From Bondarzewia mesenterica (taxonomy: Eukaryota > Basidiomycota > Agaricomycetes > Russulales > Bondarzewiaceae), in contig SGPL01000179.1 in NCBI GenBank assembly GCA_004802705.1, forward strand, positions 1 to 57,201: a stretch of 57,201 nt of DNA. Reading direction: 5' to 3'. Below, piece after piece: positions 48,421 to 57,201 of the stretch; position 1 is the stretch's first letter; the number at the start of each line of letters is the position of its first letter. The notes under the pieces were generated by a model. That model did not search any database. It worked only from the letters and a program-made list of their open reading frames with translations, and was not told the DNA's origin. Made by a program: the position numbers and the translations under genes.

Positions 48421-49160
48421 TCAAATGAAAAAAAAAATGCAATACATGCTATCTAACCATGACTTCTGTAGACATGTCGATGGCAGCTCTCCATGCCCTG
48501 CCACTCTCATTTCAACTACCCTCACTGTTGCGGCTACTGCGACTGCTCTTGCCATTCTCGCTTTCGACATCATCATGAATTTGAATAAAATTAATTGGTA
48601 AAAGTCTGCCGATGAGAAAGTGAAGGGATACTTAGTGATGAACATCAAGAATTTCCTCTCTATTAGCATTGAGGATGATGATAAAATAGTGAAAGAGGTA
48701 TGAGACTAGCTGTGCTCAAAAAGGGAGAAAAAGAATATCCTCTCCACTTTCAATGCAGAGGATTACTTGCCAATCCACTTTATTCTCACAATCTGCCACT
48801 CTCTCCCCATATCTTTTGACAGCTATGCAACCTCCATCATGCTCGACACCATGAATTACTAACCTCAGGACATCATGGATGCCATCCTAGAGGCCACTTG
48901 TGTCTAACATCAATGGGCCAGACTCAAACTAATAGATCTTTTTGGCAGCACTAATGATACTGTCCACACTGGAAGCACTGCCTTCTACACCCATGCCTCA
49001 TCCTCTCAGCAGAAACTATGACCAGAGTGCGAGTGGTGCAGCATCACTGGTCATACATGAGAATGGTGTTATGCTAATGGCAGTGGTTTAGTGGGCCAAC
49101 AGCCTTTGACTTAGACTCACAAGCCCTGCATTAAGTCCAGCTCCATCACTGATAAGGCCA
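48421..49160 (+). pseudogene. copia gag remnant with zinc knuckle
   Basis: Frame fragments contain helical gag-like sequence (EKVKGYLVMNIKNFLSI, STFNAEDYLPIHFILT) and a CX2CX4HX4C zinc knuckle, CEWCSITGHT*EWC, near 49028. A TGA inside it replaces a residue, probably Arg (CGA to TGA). Several TAG/TGA stops interrupt the frame. The nucleocapsid protein would have packaged element RNA. Confidence 0.75.
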
Positions 49161-49299
49161 TAAAGGCTAAACCTGCTGATCAGTTAAACAACACCACATC
49201 ACAAGCAAATCTGACAACGGAGAATGGAGACAACTTTAATTACCATATGTGGCTAACTCAGGACATTAAAGAAGCTATCACTCATGATGGCATTTTTAC

Positions 49300-49460
49300 A
49301 GCTAATCACACAGCTATTGCCCCTTTTGAGATCCCTGCCCACCTCCATTGCTTCATTGACTCCAGTGCCAGTCACCACTACTTCATATTCTAGGCTACAT
49401 TTAGTGATTACCATGCTATCACCCCATGCACTGGCAGTGCTGCCAAGCTGATGCTAGTGT
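49300..49460 (+). pseudogene. copia protease remnant
   Basis: In the same frame as gag, HCFIDSSASHHYF near 49346 matches the aspartic protease active site (usually D-S-G-A-S/T); the Gly is replaced by Ser, again a G-to-A change. A stop follows at once. Confidence 0.6.
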
Positions 49461-49799
49461 GCAGTTTCTTATTGTCAGCATTAGGAATGTACATGCCCAG
49501 GTTAACATTAGTAATGGTGTACTGTCTATCATCATTCTATAGAATGCTGTGCATGCACCCGAACTTGCCGCCAACTTGACTTCCCTTGGCCATCTCGACC
49601 ATGCTGGCTGCTAAGCTTCTATTAAAGCTATAAATCTCACCATTTGCTCTCCAGATGGTTCTACAGGCCTCATTGGTCAATATACCTATAGCAACATGTA
49701 TGCTATCACCCTTCATCCTATGGATGAAGTCACCTAGTTTAAAATCCTACCTTTTGACATTGACCTTGACCCTCATGCCTTCATGACATCAAAGGACCA

Positions 49800-50660
49800 C
49801 CCCACTGATCTTGCTACATGGCATTACAATTTGGCCATCTGGGTGAGGACACTATCTAATGCATGTCTATGAATGGCACCATCATTGGTATGTCCATGAC
49901 AGGCATAAAACCAACCAGGCTCTGTGAGGATTGTCTGAAGGGAAAGCATGCTCACAAACCTTTTTACAAGAGCATTATGGAATGCGAACCCCTCGAATGG
50001 ATTTATATTGATCTGATGGGTCTATTTAAAGTTCCATCCTATGATGGCACTTGCTACGTGATGACTGTCAATGATAGTGCAACCTCCTATCTCTACACAT
50101 ATGTGCTTCTCAATAAGAAGGCTGACATGACACTCACCTGCCTGTAAAAGTTCATTGCATTGGCTGAATGTCAAATTGGGAAATAATAAAACATGTGCGA
50201 GCAAACAATAGTGGTGAGTTCACAGGAAAGCTCTGGTGAGACTACCTTAAACAGCAGGAGATCGAACTGGAGCTGATGACCAGGTATACACCGCAGCAGA
50301 ATAGTGTGGCAAAATGGGATCATTAGACACTAGGTGAGTGCGCACGCGCCATGCTCTATGATGTGAGTCTTTTTAATTATATGTGGAGGGAGGCTTTTTG
50401 CACTGCTACTTATCTCAAGAATCTGTCACCATCAACATGATAAAATGAGTGCACACCATATGAACATTAGTTTTAGCATGCCCCACATGTTGGACATCTT
50501 CGTGCTTTTGAAGTGATTGCTTACACTAAAGTCCCAAATGAACTCTGATACAAACTAGATTATAAGACTATCAAAGGAGTCATAGTAGGGTATACAAGAA
50601 CAGCAAACTATCATATCTGGATGAGCAATGGGCAAAGTGGCGGAATAATCATATGGTTAT
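49800..50660 (+). pseudogene. copia integrase remnant
   Basis: The longest open piece (49863-50147) holds the pre-integrase zinc finger end (LCEDCLKGKHAHKPF) and EPLEWIYIDLMG with the first catalytic Asp, then YDGTCYVMTVNDSATSYLYT. Downstream, ANNSGEF stands where SDNGGEF is expected (catalytic Asp to Asn), and YTPQQNSVAKW where QNGVAER is expected (catalytic Glu to Lys). Both are G-to-A changes, so the enzyme is dead. Confidence 0.8.
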
Positions 50661-50757
50661 GTGATGTTTGATTTGATGAAGAAACTGGTCATCAGTCACA
50701 ACCTTCTGCAGCAATTGATGAGGATAAAATGAGGATAACCATGCCCCCACACCTACT

Positions 50758-52680
50758 TTGCCCACTGCACCACCAATCTCAGTTCTACCAGAACCTGCTG
50801 CAGTAGCACCAATTAAGCCTGATTTAACCCATGCTAAAGACAATGTGACCCCCATCCACCACTCCAATTGCATCCCTATCCCCTCTTGTGCTCTCAAAGA
50901 TGCCCTCAAAACTGATGCCTTGGAGGCTGCAGCTCAAGCTCATGGAGAACAGTGGGCAAACAATGATTCTAATGAGCCAGATGCCCATATATCCCTTACT
51001 TTCACATGTGATCTACTAAACATGCATGGCACAGGTGCATATATCACTTTGTTGGCTAAGTCTACCAATGATACCTTACCTCTTGAGTTTCTCCATATGG
51101 GCAGTTCGACACTGATGATGTTCAAGGAAGCTAACCTGCAACCGAACATTTAGAGGCTCATTATGGCAGCAGAAATCAATGGCTTGCTCAAGGTCTCCAC
51201 GTAGAAACTTGTTCCACGTGAACACAGCATAAATATTGTTGGCTGCAAGTGGGCATATGCTCAAAAATTTAACCCACAGAATAACTAAAAGCTTACGGCA
51301 TGCTTGGTTACAAAGGGTTTCCACCAGATCCCCAGCCTAGATTTCTTTAAGACCTTCACATCTGTCGCCTGCTTTGACTTACTCTGTACTCTGGCTGCTA
51401 TTTTCACATACTGTGACATGGAGATTGGGCAAGACAATATCAAAAAGGCTTACCTGAATGCCAAACCTTCTGAGCAGATCTACATAGAACAACTGCCTGG
51501 CTTTGTATCAAATGAATTCCTCGACCATGTTTGTGAACTAGAGTGATCACTTTATAGACTCATGCAAGCTGGCAATGACTAGTAGAAGGAGTTCGACCAC
51601 ACTTGGACTGAGCTTGGCTTCACATGCTCACACATAGATGAGAATATTTATGCCCAGATGCAACCTTCTGGCGTGCTTACCTTAACTGGCATGTATACTG
51701 ATGACATATTTTCTAGAAGTGATTCTGCTGATCAGCTTGCTCGGACTCACTTCCAACTCAGTCATATCTACAAGACAAAGGGCAGTGATGCCAAATTCCT
51801 AGTCAGCATTGCCATCACTCATGACTGTGATGCTGAAATAATCCACTTATGCCAGCACAGCTATGCTGAATGGGTTCTCGAGCATTTTAGTATGAAGGAT
51901 GCTAACTCGGCAAAGTCCCCTTTACCACCTGGCTTGAAGCTCGTACATGCAACAGCAGAACCCACACTAAAAGATAATGCGCTCATGGCCAAAATTCCCT
52001 ACTGGGAAGCTCTGGGTTTCATAATGTATCTAATGGTGGGAACTCATCCTAACCTTGCATGTGCTGTCCAGCGACTTAGCAGCTTCATGGTGAATCTTGG
52101 CATAGAGCATTAGCATGCACTCAAGCACGTACTGCAGTATATTAAAGGTATACTAAACTATGGTATCACCTACTATCATGCTGGTACTGCTGCGTTGTTC
52201 CCTCCTTCTCTTCAACTGACTTTATATTCTGATTCATCTCATGCTGACTGCCTCAACACTGGTCACTCTTCTCATGGTCATATTGTGATCCTCGCTGATG
52301 GCCCAGTATCTTAGAGTTCTCATCACTTAGACATTGTTGCTATCTCTACAACTGAGGCAGAATATATCGCAGCTATTCATATTGGTAAAACTATAATGTG
52401 ATATGACAAGTTCATGGCCGATGTCCTGCTGCCCACCACCCCACTGATCATGCTCCACATGGACAGCAGTAGTGGCGAGTCATTGACCAAGAAGTCATTT
52501 ACTTTTTCATATATTCAGTATATGCGCATGTAGTACTACTGGCTGTGAGACACTGTGTAGGAGAAAGAGATTGACATCGTGCATATTGCAGAGAAGGACA
52601 ATCTAGCAAACATTTTTACGAAGGCTCTTACAGTGCCCATTCTTCTCAAACACCTTATTTTTCTCAGTATAGCAGCCTAG
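50758..52680 (+). pseudogene. copia reverse transcriptase and RNase H remnant
   Basis: One frame runs the whole way, broken only by stop codons and not by indels. RT signatures: NIVGCKWAYAQKFN, LVTKGFHQIPSLDFFKTFTS, NIKKAYLNAKPSEQIYIEQL, MYTDDIF (the Y-x-D-D site). RNase H signatures: LTLYSDSSHADCLNTG, ISTTEAEYIA, EKDNLANIFTKAL near the end. Most stops are TAG where Gln (CAG) or Trp (TGG) is expected. Confidence 0.88.
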
Positions 52681-52689
52681 GGGGAGTAT
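52678..52689 (+). other. Polypurine tract of the copia element
   Basis: TAGGGGGAGTAT immediately precedes the 3' LTR, the place where plus-strand synthesis is primed. Confidence 0.7.
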
Positions 52690-52953
52690 TGTGACAGAGG
52701 CTGTACAACATATACTTGTAGTAGGATCGGGACTCAGTCACATGACTTGGAATTGTGGGCATATTTAGACATGTCATCTTACTTCTCCCTTAGTCATCTT
52801 TGTACACGACTGAGGTGAGTTTCATATTTATACTATTGTTTGACTGTAGCTTACACCTATACTAGCATATGTTGTCCCTACAGGTAGCTAAAGTCTCTAA
52901 TAGTCAGTCATCTTTATACACAACTGAGCATGTGTTGTCCCTATAGCTCAACA
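52690..52953 (+). repeat. 3' LTR of the copia element
   Basis: 264 bp, TGTGACAGAGGCTGT to ATAGCTCAACA. It aligns gap-free to the 5' LTR with about 30 mismatches, all transitions (A/G or C/T). Confidence 0.92.
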
Positions 52954-53537
52954 CTTTCTGATCATATATTCATCAGAAAAAAATGAGGTCATCTGAAAAA
53001 ATCTATTTTAGCTTATAATAATAAACAACAATATTTCAGCTAATACTATACTGATTTAGATTCTGTTTTGAGATTATGAATATTTTGATCAAGGTCTTTC
53101 ACTATAATAATAAATATGATAAAATTATATAATTTTTGATAATAATGCTATAAATAGTATGCTTAGCCCTTATACTATATATATATTGAAATATACTCTC
53201 ATTTTAATTAGCTCACTTATTATGCTCAGCTAATATGGCTGAGCTATATTAAAAATATTGAAAAAATATATAAAACATAAAAAAAAAGGTATTAAAAAAA
53301 CATAAGAAAAAAAACATAAGAAAAAAAATAGAAAAAAAACATAGAAAAAAAAACATAGGAGATAACATAATAAATAACATAATAAAAATAACATATAAAA
53401 AGCCATTTATAATATATGGGCACTTTTTTAGACCTTCAATTAAAATATAGGCCATTAGATTAATAGGAATTTGCAAACCTTTGGGTGATAATAAATGATA
53501 AACTTTGTAAATACACTACAATGATGCTTGAACTAGG

Positions 53538-56130
53538 ATGGTGACCGAAGATATGACAAATGATACAGAATCTCTTGACCATGTGTCAAAGAAAAAGAAG
53601 CAGGATACTGATAGTAAGTTTCATTAGATTACAAGTTGATAAGAAAACAGCTGTACTTATCCCTCTTTTAGATAGTCATGCTGTGCCTTCTTGCAGCCAT
53701 TATATGTCTATCAGTGATAAAGAGAGAGTTATTCCATGCTGATTGCCTTTGCCCAAACACGTCAACTATGTTTAAAATCCAGGTGCTCTTGACATGCCAT
53801 GATCAAAATGAAGTACTGCAGAGGTTGCTCAAATCAAAGAGACTGCCGCTCAATTGCAGCAAGAGATTGCAGAACTAGCACTTAAGAAAATGAAAAAGCT
53901 AACTGAGATGGAAAAAGAGCAGGATATAATTGAATAAGAAGAGGAGGCTAGTGCTGTGATGCATCTGATGAATATATCATAGGCACAGAATAATCTGATA
54001 GTAAGTGCAAGTTATTTTTTGTATTAACTTTTAATAATTTAACTCACTGTCAATAGAATGCATCTAATTTAGACACTGACAGTGCTAGTGATGATGATGT
54101 GAAGCATGGACTTTCAAAAGATGAGGACAATGTCGATGGTGATATTGATAGTGATGATAGTAAAGATGATAAAAAGTGGGATACAACTAAAAGAAAGAAA
54201 GTAAGTGATATCTAATCAGTGAATATAAAGGCTCACTGATCATTAATTATTTGTAGTTAAGTAAAAAGCCAGCATGAGGAGAAACTAGAGCAGTGCTGAA
54301 TGCTATTCTTGAAGAGTGAGCATGCTCAAAGGGAAAGGCGAACTCAAAAAGGTAGGCCTTTATAATGTCAGAGTTCTCATGCACCCATTTACTTATGCCT
54401 TGTGTCCACCTCACATTTAGGCTCAACAATAAAATGCTTATGCTAAAACATCCATCTGGGCTGTCTGCTAGCTGGATTTGAAAGAAAAAGGCTCAGCAAC
54501 AAACTACATCAAGCCCATGCAATCCCACGAGGAAGCATGATGCACATGAATGGTCTGCATCATACGAGTTTGACAATAATGATGCAATTTCTACTCAACT
54601 AGAGTTTAGTGTAAAGCAGATGAAGAGGCAAAAGAATGAGGTGCATATTTAATTACTGAAGTGTTGACTAGCCACTAAGAATGATATGAACATTATTTAG
54701 TTGCTTTTAATGAAGCAGACTCAGAATTGGATGATATCAAATCAATGCTAAAACTATAAGCTAAAACTATGATGAGCATAAAAAAATCCAATCTACATTC
54801 TTTTAAACCCACTGCACTTGTGTCCTCCCAAAAGCATCATCCTCTTATGCTAGCTAGTCAGCCAGCATGCAGCATTCAATCTAAAGTGAAAAAGACAACA
54901 GTCTCATCAGCATCCCTTCATGGCAGCAGTTCTGTAATCTCTACACCATCTATTATACCCCACCATACTGCTACAAATAACTTGCTCAAAAATCTGACAC
55001 CTTCATCTACTAGTTTAATAGCTGCACACTGTTCATCAAAGCAGAAGTGTGTGGTCTGCTTGCTGGGAGTTGTTATAATTGATAAAGAGAATAATCTGCT
55101 AGAGTTCACTTGAGCTAGATAGAAATAGGAATTCTTATTCACACTTTATGCATACATGGCCTCATCATCTGACCCTTGGGGAGTTTTTGCTTCAGTCAAT
55201 GCAGATCACACTGTTACTGCATTATAAAACATCCTCGATAACTGCTTTTTAGAATCTGGATACATAGTTCAATGGGGGGACATCATTTGTGAAATAGTGA
55301 GTACTAAAGTTTTAAAATCAATCAAAATCTTACTTATTATTTGGTGAAGATGAGAGATCACCTGAACAATTAACACAGTGCTATTGCAAAGCATGCTATC
55401 AAAGCCATTGAGGGTTTTTTCCATTCTGGTTCAGAATTTAAGTCCAATGAAGTCAATGAATATTCTGATCATCTGCTGAACACTGCAGCAATTGCTAGCT
55501 ATGTTGAGTGGGCACTCACTATTCAAGGTTCAGCACTGTGGTGAGTTTCTGCTTTCCAAGGTTGTCATCCAGGGACTTTAAGTTATGCAATACATTCATA
55601 AAGATCTTTTTAATTTTATAATGAGAACTAATGAACATGTTTGATTATTTATTTATACAGCCACCTGAAGGGTTATTTGAGTCAAATTTTATAATTGACA
55701 CTCACAACATTTCTCAAGGGTATGGAAGACTCCCTCATTGACTTTGAAAAGCCTATTAGTGCTTTAGCACTCATTATTATTGCAGTAAGATTTGCATTTA
55801 AATTTAAAACTTTGACTCAGCTATTTTTAAAATAGATTGAGTGGGCATTCAGCATATTTAAAACTAGAACACAAAAGAAAAAGGGGAAATTTAGCCATGA
55901 TACTTGTGGGATAATGGTTGAGGATTATATGGCTAATGTTGTATAGCTGAGCAAGCAGCAATGGGCAGTAATTTTAGAACATTGTGGGCAGAATGGAGAG
56001 TTAAATTCAGTGATCAATCAACCTTCAGACACTGAAATAGGCCTTTCATTGGAAAACTGCCATGCACTGTATATGCTGAGCAGTCCACCAGCAGCTGACA
56101 GATAGTATAATTTGAATGATATGCTGATGC
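53538..56130 (+). pseudogene. Decayed intron-containing gene (possibly a DUF6532-type protein)
   Basis: Coding-like exons with preserved splice sites alternate with stops. An opening ATG (53538) leads to SLDHVSKKKKQDTD. Then a coiled-coil-like stretch (AEVAQIKETAAQLQQEIAEL), an acidic segment (TDSASDDDVKHGLSKDEDNV), a Ser-rich frame at 54769-55113, AIKAIEGFFHSGSEFKS, LTLTTFLKGMEDSLIDFEKP followed by donor gtaaga, and after aaatag the exon IEWAFSIFKTRTQKKKGKF. Stops are TAG or TAA where CAG or CAA would code Gln. The layout (N-terminal coiled coil, acidic linker, C-terminal helical domain) recalls Agaricomycete DUF6532 proteins; this is from memory and tentative. It may be a captured or transposon-linked gene. 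Confidence 0.5.
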
Positions 56131-56870
56131 CACCTAGCAGCTATTTCATAGAGAACAAGAGTATGTTTTTTATCCTCAACTTGTGATTCTTTTACTGATT
56201 TATGTATTCTGCACAGTATAAATGACAGAACAATGCTCTGGTATATTCAACATGACCAATATCAACCAGTAAAAGCCCTTTCTTTAACACAAAGGGCATT
56301 TTTTAGCTTGAACATCTGTATTTCTACTAATTAACTCATTCATTCTATTTAGCAATTATTCCTATTCTAACAGTCTTGCTGCTACTGTGTTCATGTTATT
56401 GTTTTCTTGTGCTAGTATCATGTTTGTGTTATCATTTTCTTGTGCCACTATCATTATCACACTGTAAATTTGTTCCAAGGAAATTAAAAAGATGTGAGAG
56501 GCACAGGGAGGGTGCACTCAAATTACACTAACTGACTTCGATGGGTAAAACAAACTCAAGCATCTAGGCTATCTTGAAATTGATGTTATTTGAAGAACAG
56601 TCTGGGTGTTCTTGAGGTAGGTCTGTTTTATTGCCTGACTACACTCAAGGAGATGGTGTGTACTAGATCTCAAAGGTGAGCTGAAGAGGTATAGTCAAGA
56701 GATGAACGGAGTGGTGAACTGGACTGGAGAAGTCAAAGGAATTCACTGGGGATGAATGTGGATGAATGTGGGAGATTTTGGGCTTGGCAAAAAGCTTCAG
56801 CAGAATCAGATCAACTGGATGAGAAGAAAATGAAAGGACGTAGACGTGATCATAAACTGAATCGAGAGCG
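56131..56870. other. Non-coding, AT-rich DNA with a short internal duplication
   Basis: No gene seen. An imperfect direct repeat occurs at about 56390-56455 (both copies contain TTTTCTTGTGC). CpG becomes more frequent after about 56530. Confidence 0.5.
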
Positions 56871-56889
56871 TAAGATGTAGACATAGAGG

Positions 56890-57060
56890 TGAATTCAGCG
56901 TAGACTCGTGACATAGACTGAACTGGACTGGACTTCAATAATGTAGACTTCAGATAGACTGACTCGGCGTAAACTCGTGATGTATACTTGAATTTGGCGT
57001 AGACTTCGTGACTTTAGATATCAATTCAGCATAGACTCGTGATGTAGACTCAGTTTCGGC
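56890..57060. repeat. Short-period repeat with core GCGTAGACTCGTGA
   Basis: Imperfect copies of the core start near 56898, 56967, 56997 and 57029, separated by about 69, 30 and 32 bp. GTAGACT also recurs between them. Unlike most of the AT-rich region this array keeps CpG. It may continue beyond the window. Confidence 0.6.
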
Positions 57061-57201
57061 ATACAGATAGATGCTGATGATGATGAAGATAAGCAAGCTA
57101 GATTCAATCCAAAGTGAGATCAACCAGAATTCAACTGATCCTATGAAAACCTGAGAAGCTGTGTGCTTTCAGATACTTCACAGAAGTAGACACTGATTCT
57201 G

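Larger units (their letters stand above)
47912..52953 (+). mobile_element. Ty1/copia LTR retrotransposon, decayed, 5,042 bp
   Basis: Two 264-bp LTRs bound an internal region in the order gag, protease, integrase, reverse transcriptase, RNase H, which defines Ty1/copia. A primer-binding-like site follows the 5' LTR and a purine tract precedes the 3' LTR. All domains are present but interrupted by in-frame stops and at least two frame changes, so it cannot encode a functional polyprotein. It is inserted in the fifth 145-bp unit of fold-back element 1. CTTTTGAT left of the 5' LTR and CTTTCTGAT right of the 3' LTR are the remains of the target; an exact 5-bp duplication is no longer visible. Confidence 0.92.
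46255..53425. mobile_element. Fold-back element 1, about 2.1 kb before nested insertion
   Basis: Both ends carry the same terminal sequence in opposite orientation: AGTGTCTATATATTATAAAT on the left, and its counterpart around 53403-53424 (ATTTATAATATATGGGCACT) on the right. The arms then match through a T-rich tract (A-rich on the right), TTTAATATAGCTCAGC, TATCATATTTATTATTATAG, and on to GTTGCAGAAAACTAAAAATA near 47203. The left arm is about 46255-46920. The right arm runs from 47131 to 47911 and 52954 to 53425. The central loop of about 210 bp holds three copies of a short repeat (CTTGAAATATGACTT). Removing the copia insertion leaves about 2.1 kb. No coding capacity, so a non-autonomous, hairpin-forming element. 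Confidence 0.75.

Noticed and set aside
40200..57201. Telomere or subtelomere
   Set aside because: No TTAGGG-type repeats are present, and the region is better explained by nested transposons.

Overview
This window is nuclear DNA of a filamentous basidiomycete, most likely an Agaricomycete. Genes are split by many short introns of about 48-70 nt with GT-AG ends and CTRAY-like branch points. Gene content is typical of the group: a GPI-anchored glyoxal-oxidase-like copper radical oxidase, a Dal5-type MFS transporter, an F-box protein, a Vps3844 protein and a TOP3 with GRF zinc fingers. The species cannot be named from sequence alone. All splice models were made by eye.

Left part, 1 to about 40.2 kb: gene-rich, balanced base composition, genes on both strands. 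In order: a possible acidic-protein fragment at the left edge (-); a 142-bp MITE; sphingosine-1-phosphate lyase (-, 2.2-5.4 kb); glyoxal oxidase-like copper radical oxidase (+, 7.2-9.5 kb); Vps3844-type ER protein (-, 11.0-12.2 kb); an unrecognised protein with two related units (+, 13.2-14.7 kb); aldehyde dehydrogenase (+, 16.1-18.3 kb); mitochondrial ferrochelatase (-, 19.4-20.8 kb); a proline-rich hypothetical (+, 21.5-22.2 kb); a small IFI6/ISG12-like membrane protein (+, 22.5-23.0 kb); DNA topoisomerase III (+, 23.7-27.8 kb); a Dal5/Tna1-type MFS permease (+, 29.4-31.7 kb); an unrecognised ORF (32.4-33.1 kb); an F-box/LRR-like gene whose F-box is out of frame (+, 33.8-35.2 kb); and the splicing factor SF3B3/RSE1 (+, 35.6-40.0 kb). 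These are mostly unrelated housekeeping genes. I see no biosynthetic cluster and no operon logic.

Right part, about 40.2 kb to the end: composition changes sharply. It is AT-rich, very poor in CpG, and has no intact gene. It is a nest of decayed mobile elements: a fold-back element at about 41.96-46.16 kb whose left arm is split by a 1.6-kb insertion; a second fold-back element at about 46.26-53.43 kb with about 0.67-kb arms, one expanded by five tandem copies of a ~145-bp unit; and, inside that array, a complete but dead Ty1/copia retrotransposon (47,912-52,953). Its two 264-bp LTRs differ at about 30 sites, all transitions. To the right is a decayed intron-containing gene remnant (53.5-56.2 kb) and a short-period repeat at the right edge. 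The all-transition divergence, CAG-to-TAG and CGA-to-TGA stops and CpG loss point to cytosine-methylation deamination or a RIP-like process.

The most unusual items are the two neighbouring fold-back elements with arm-internal tandem amplification, an 8-nt microexon in ferrochelatase, GC-AG introns (one directly after the PLP-binding lysine codon of S1P lyase), and single-base frame breaks in otherwise well-conserved genes.
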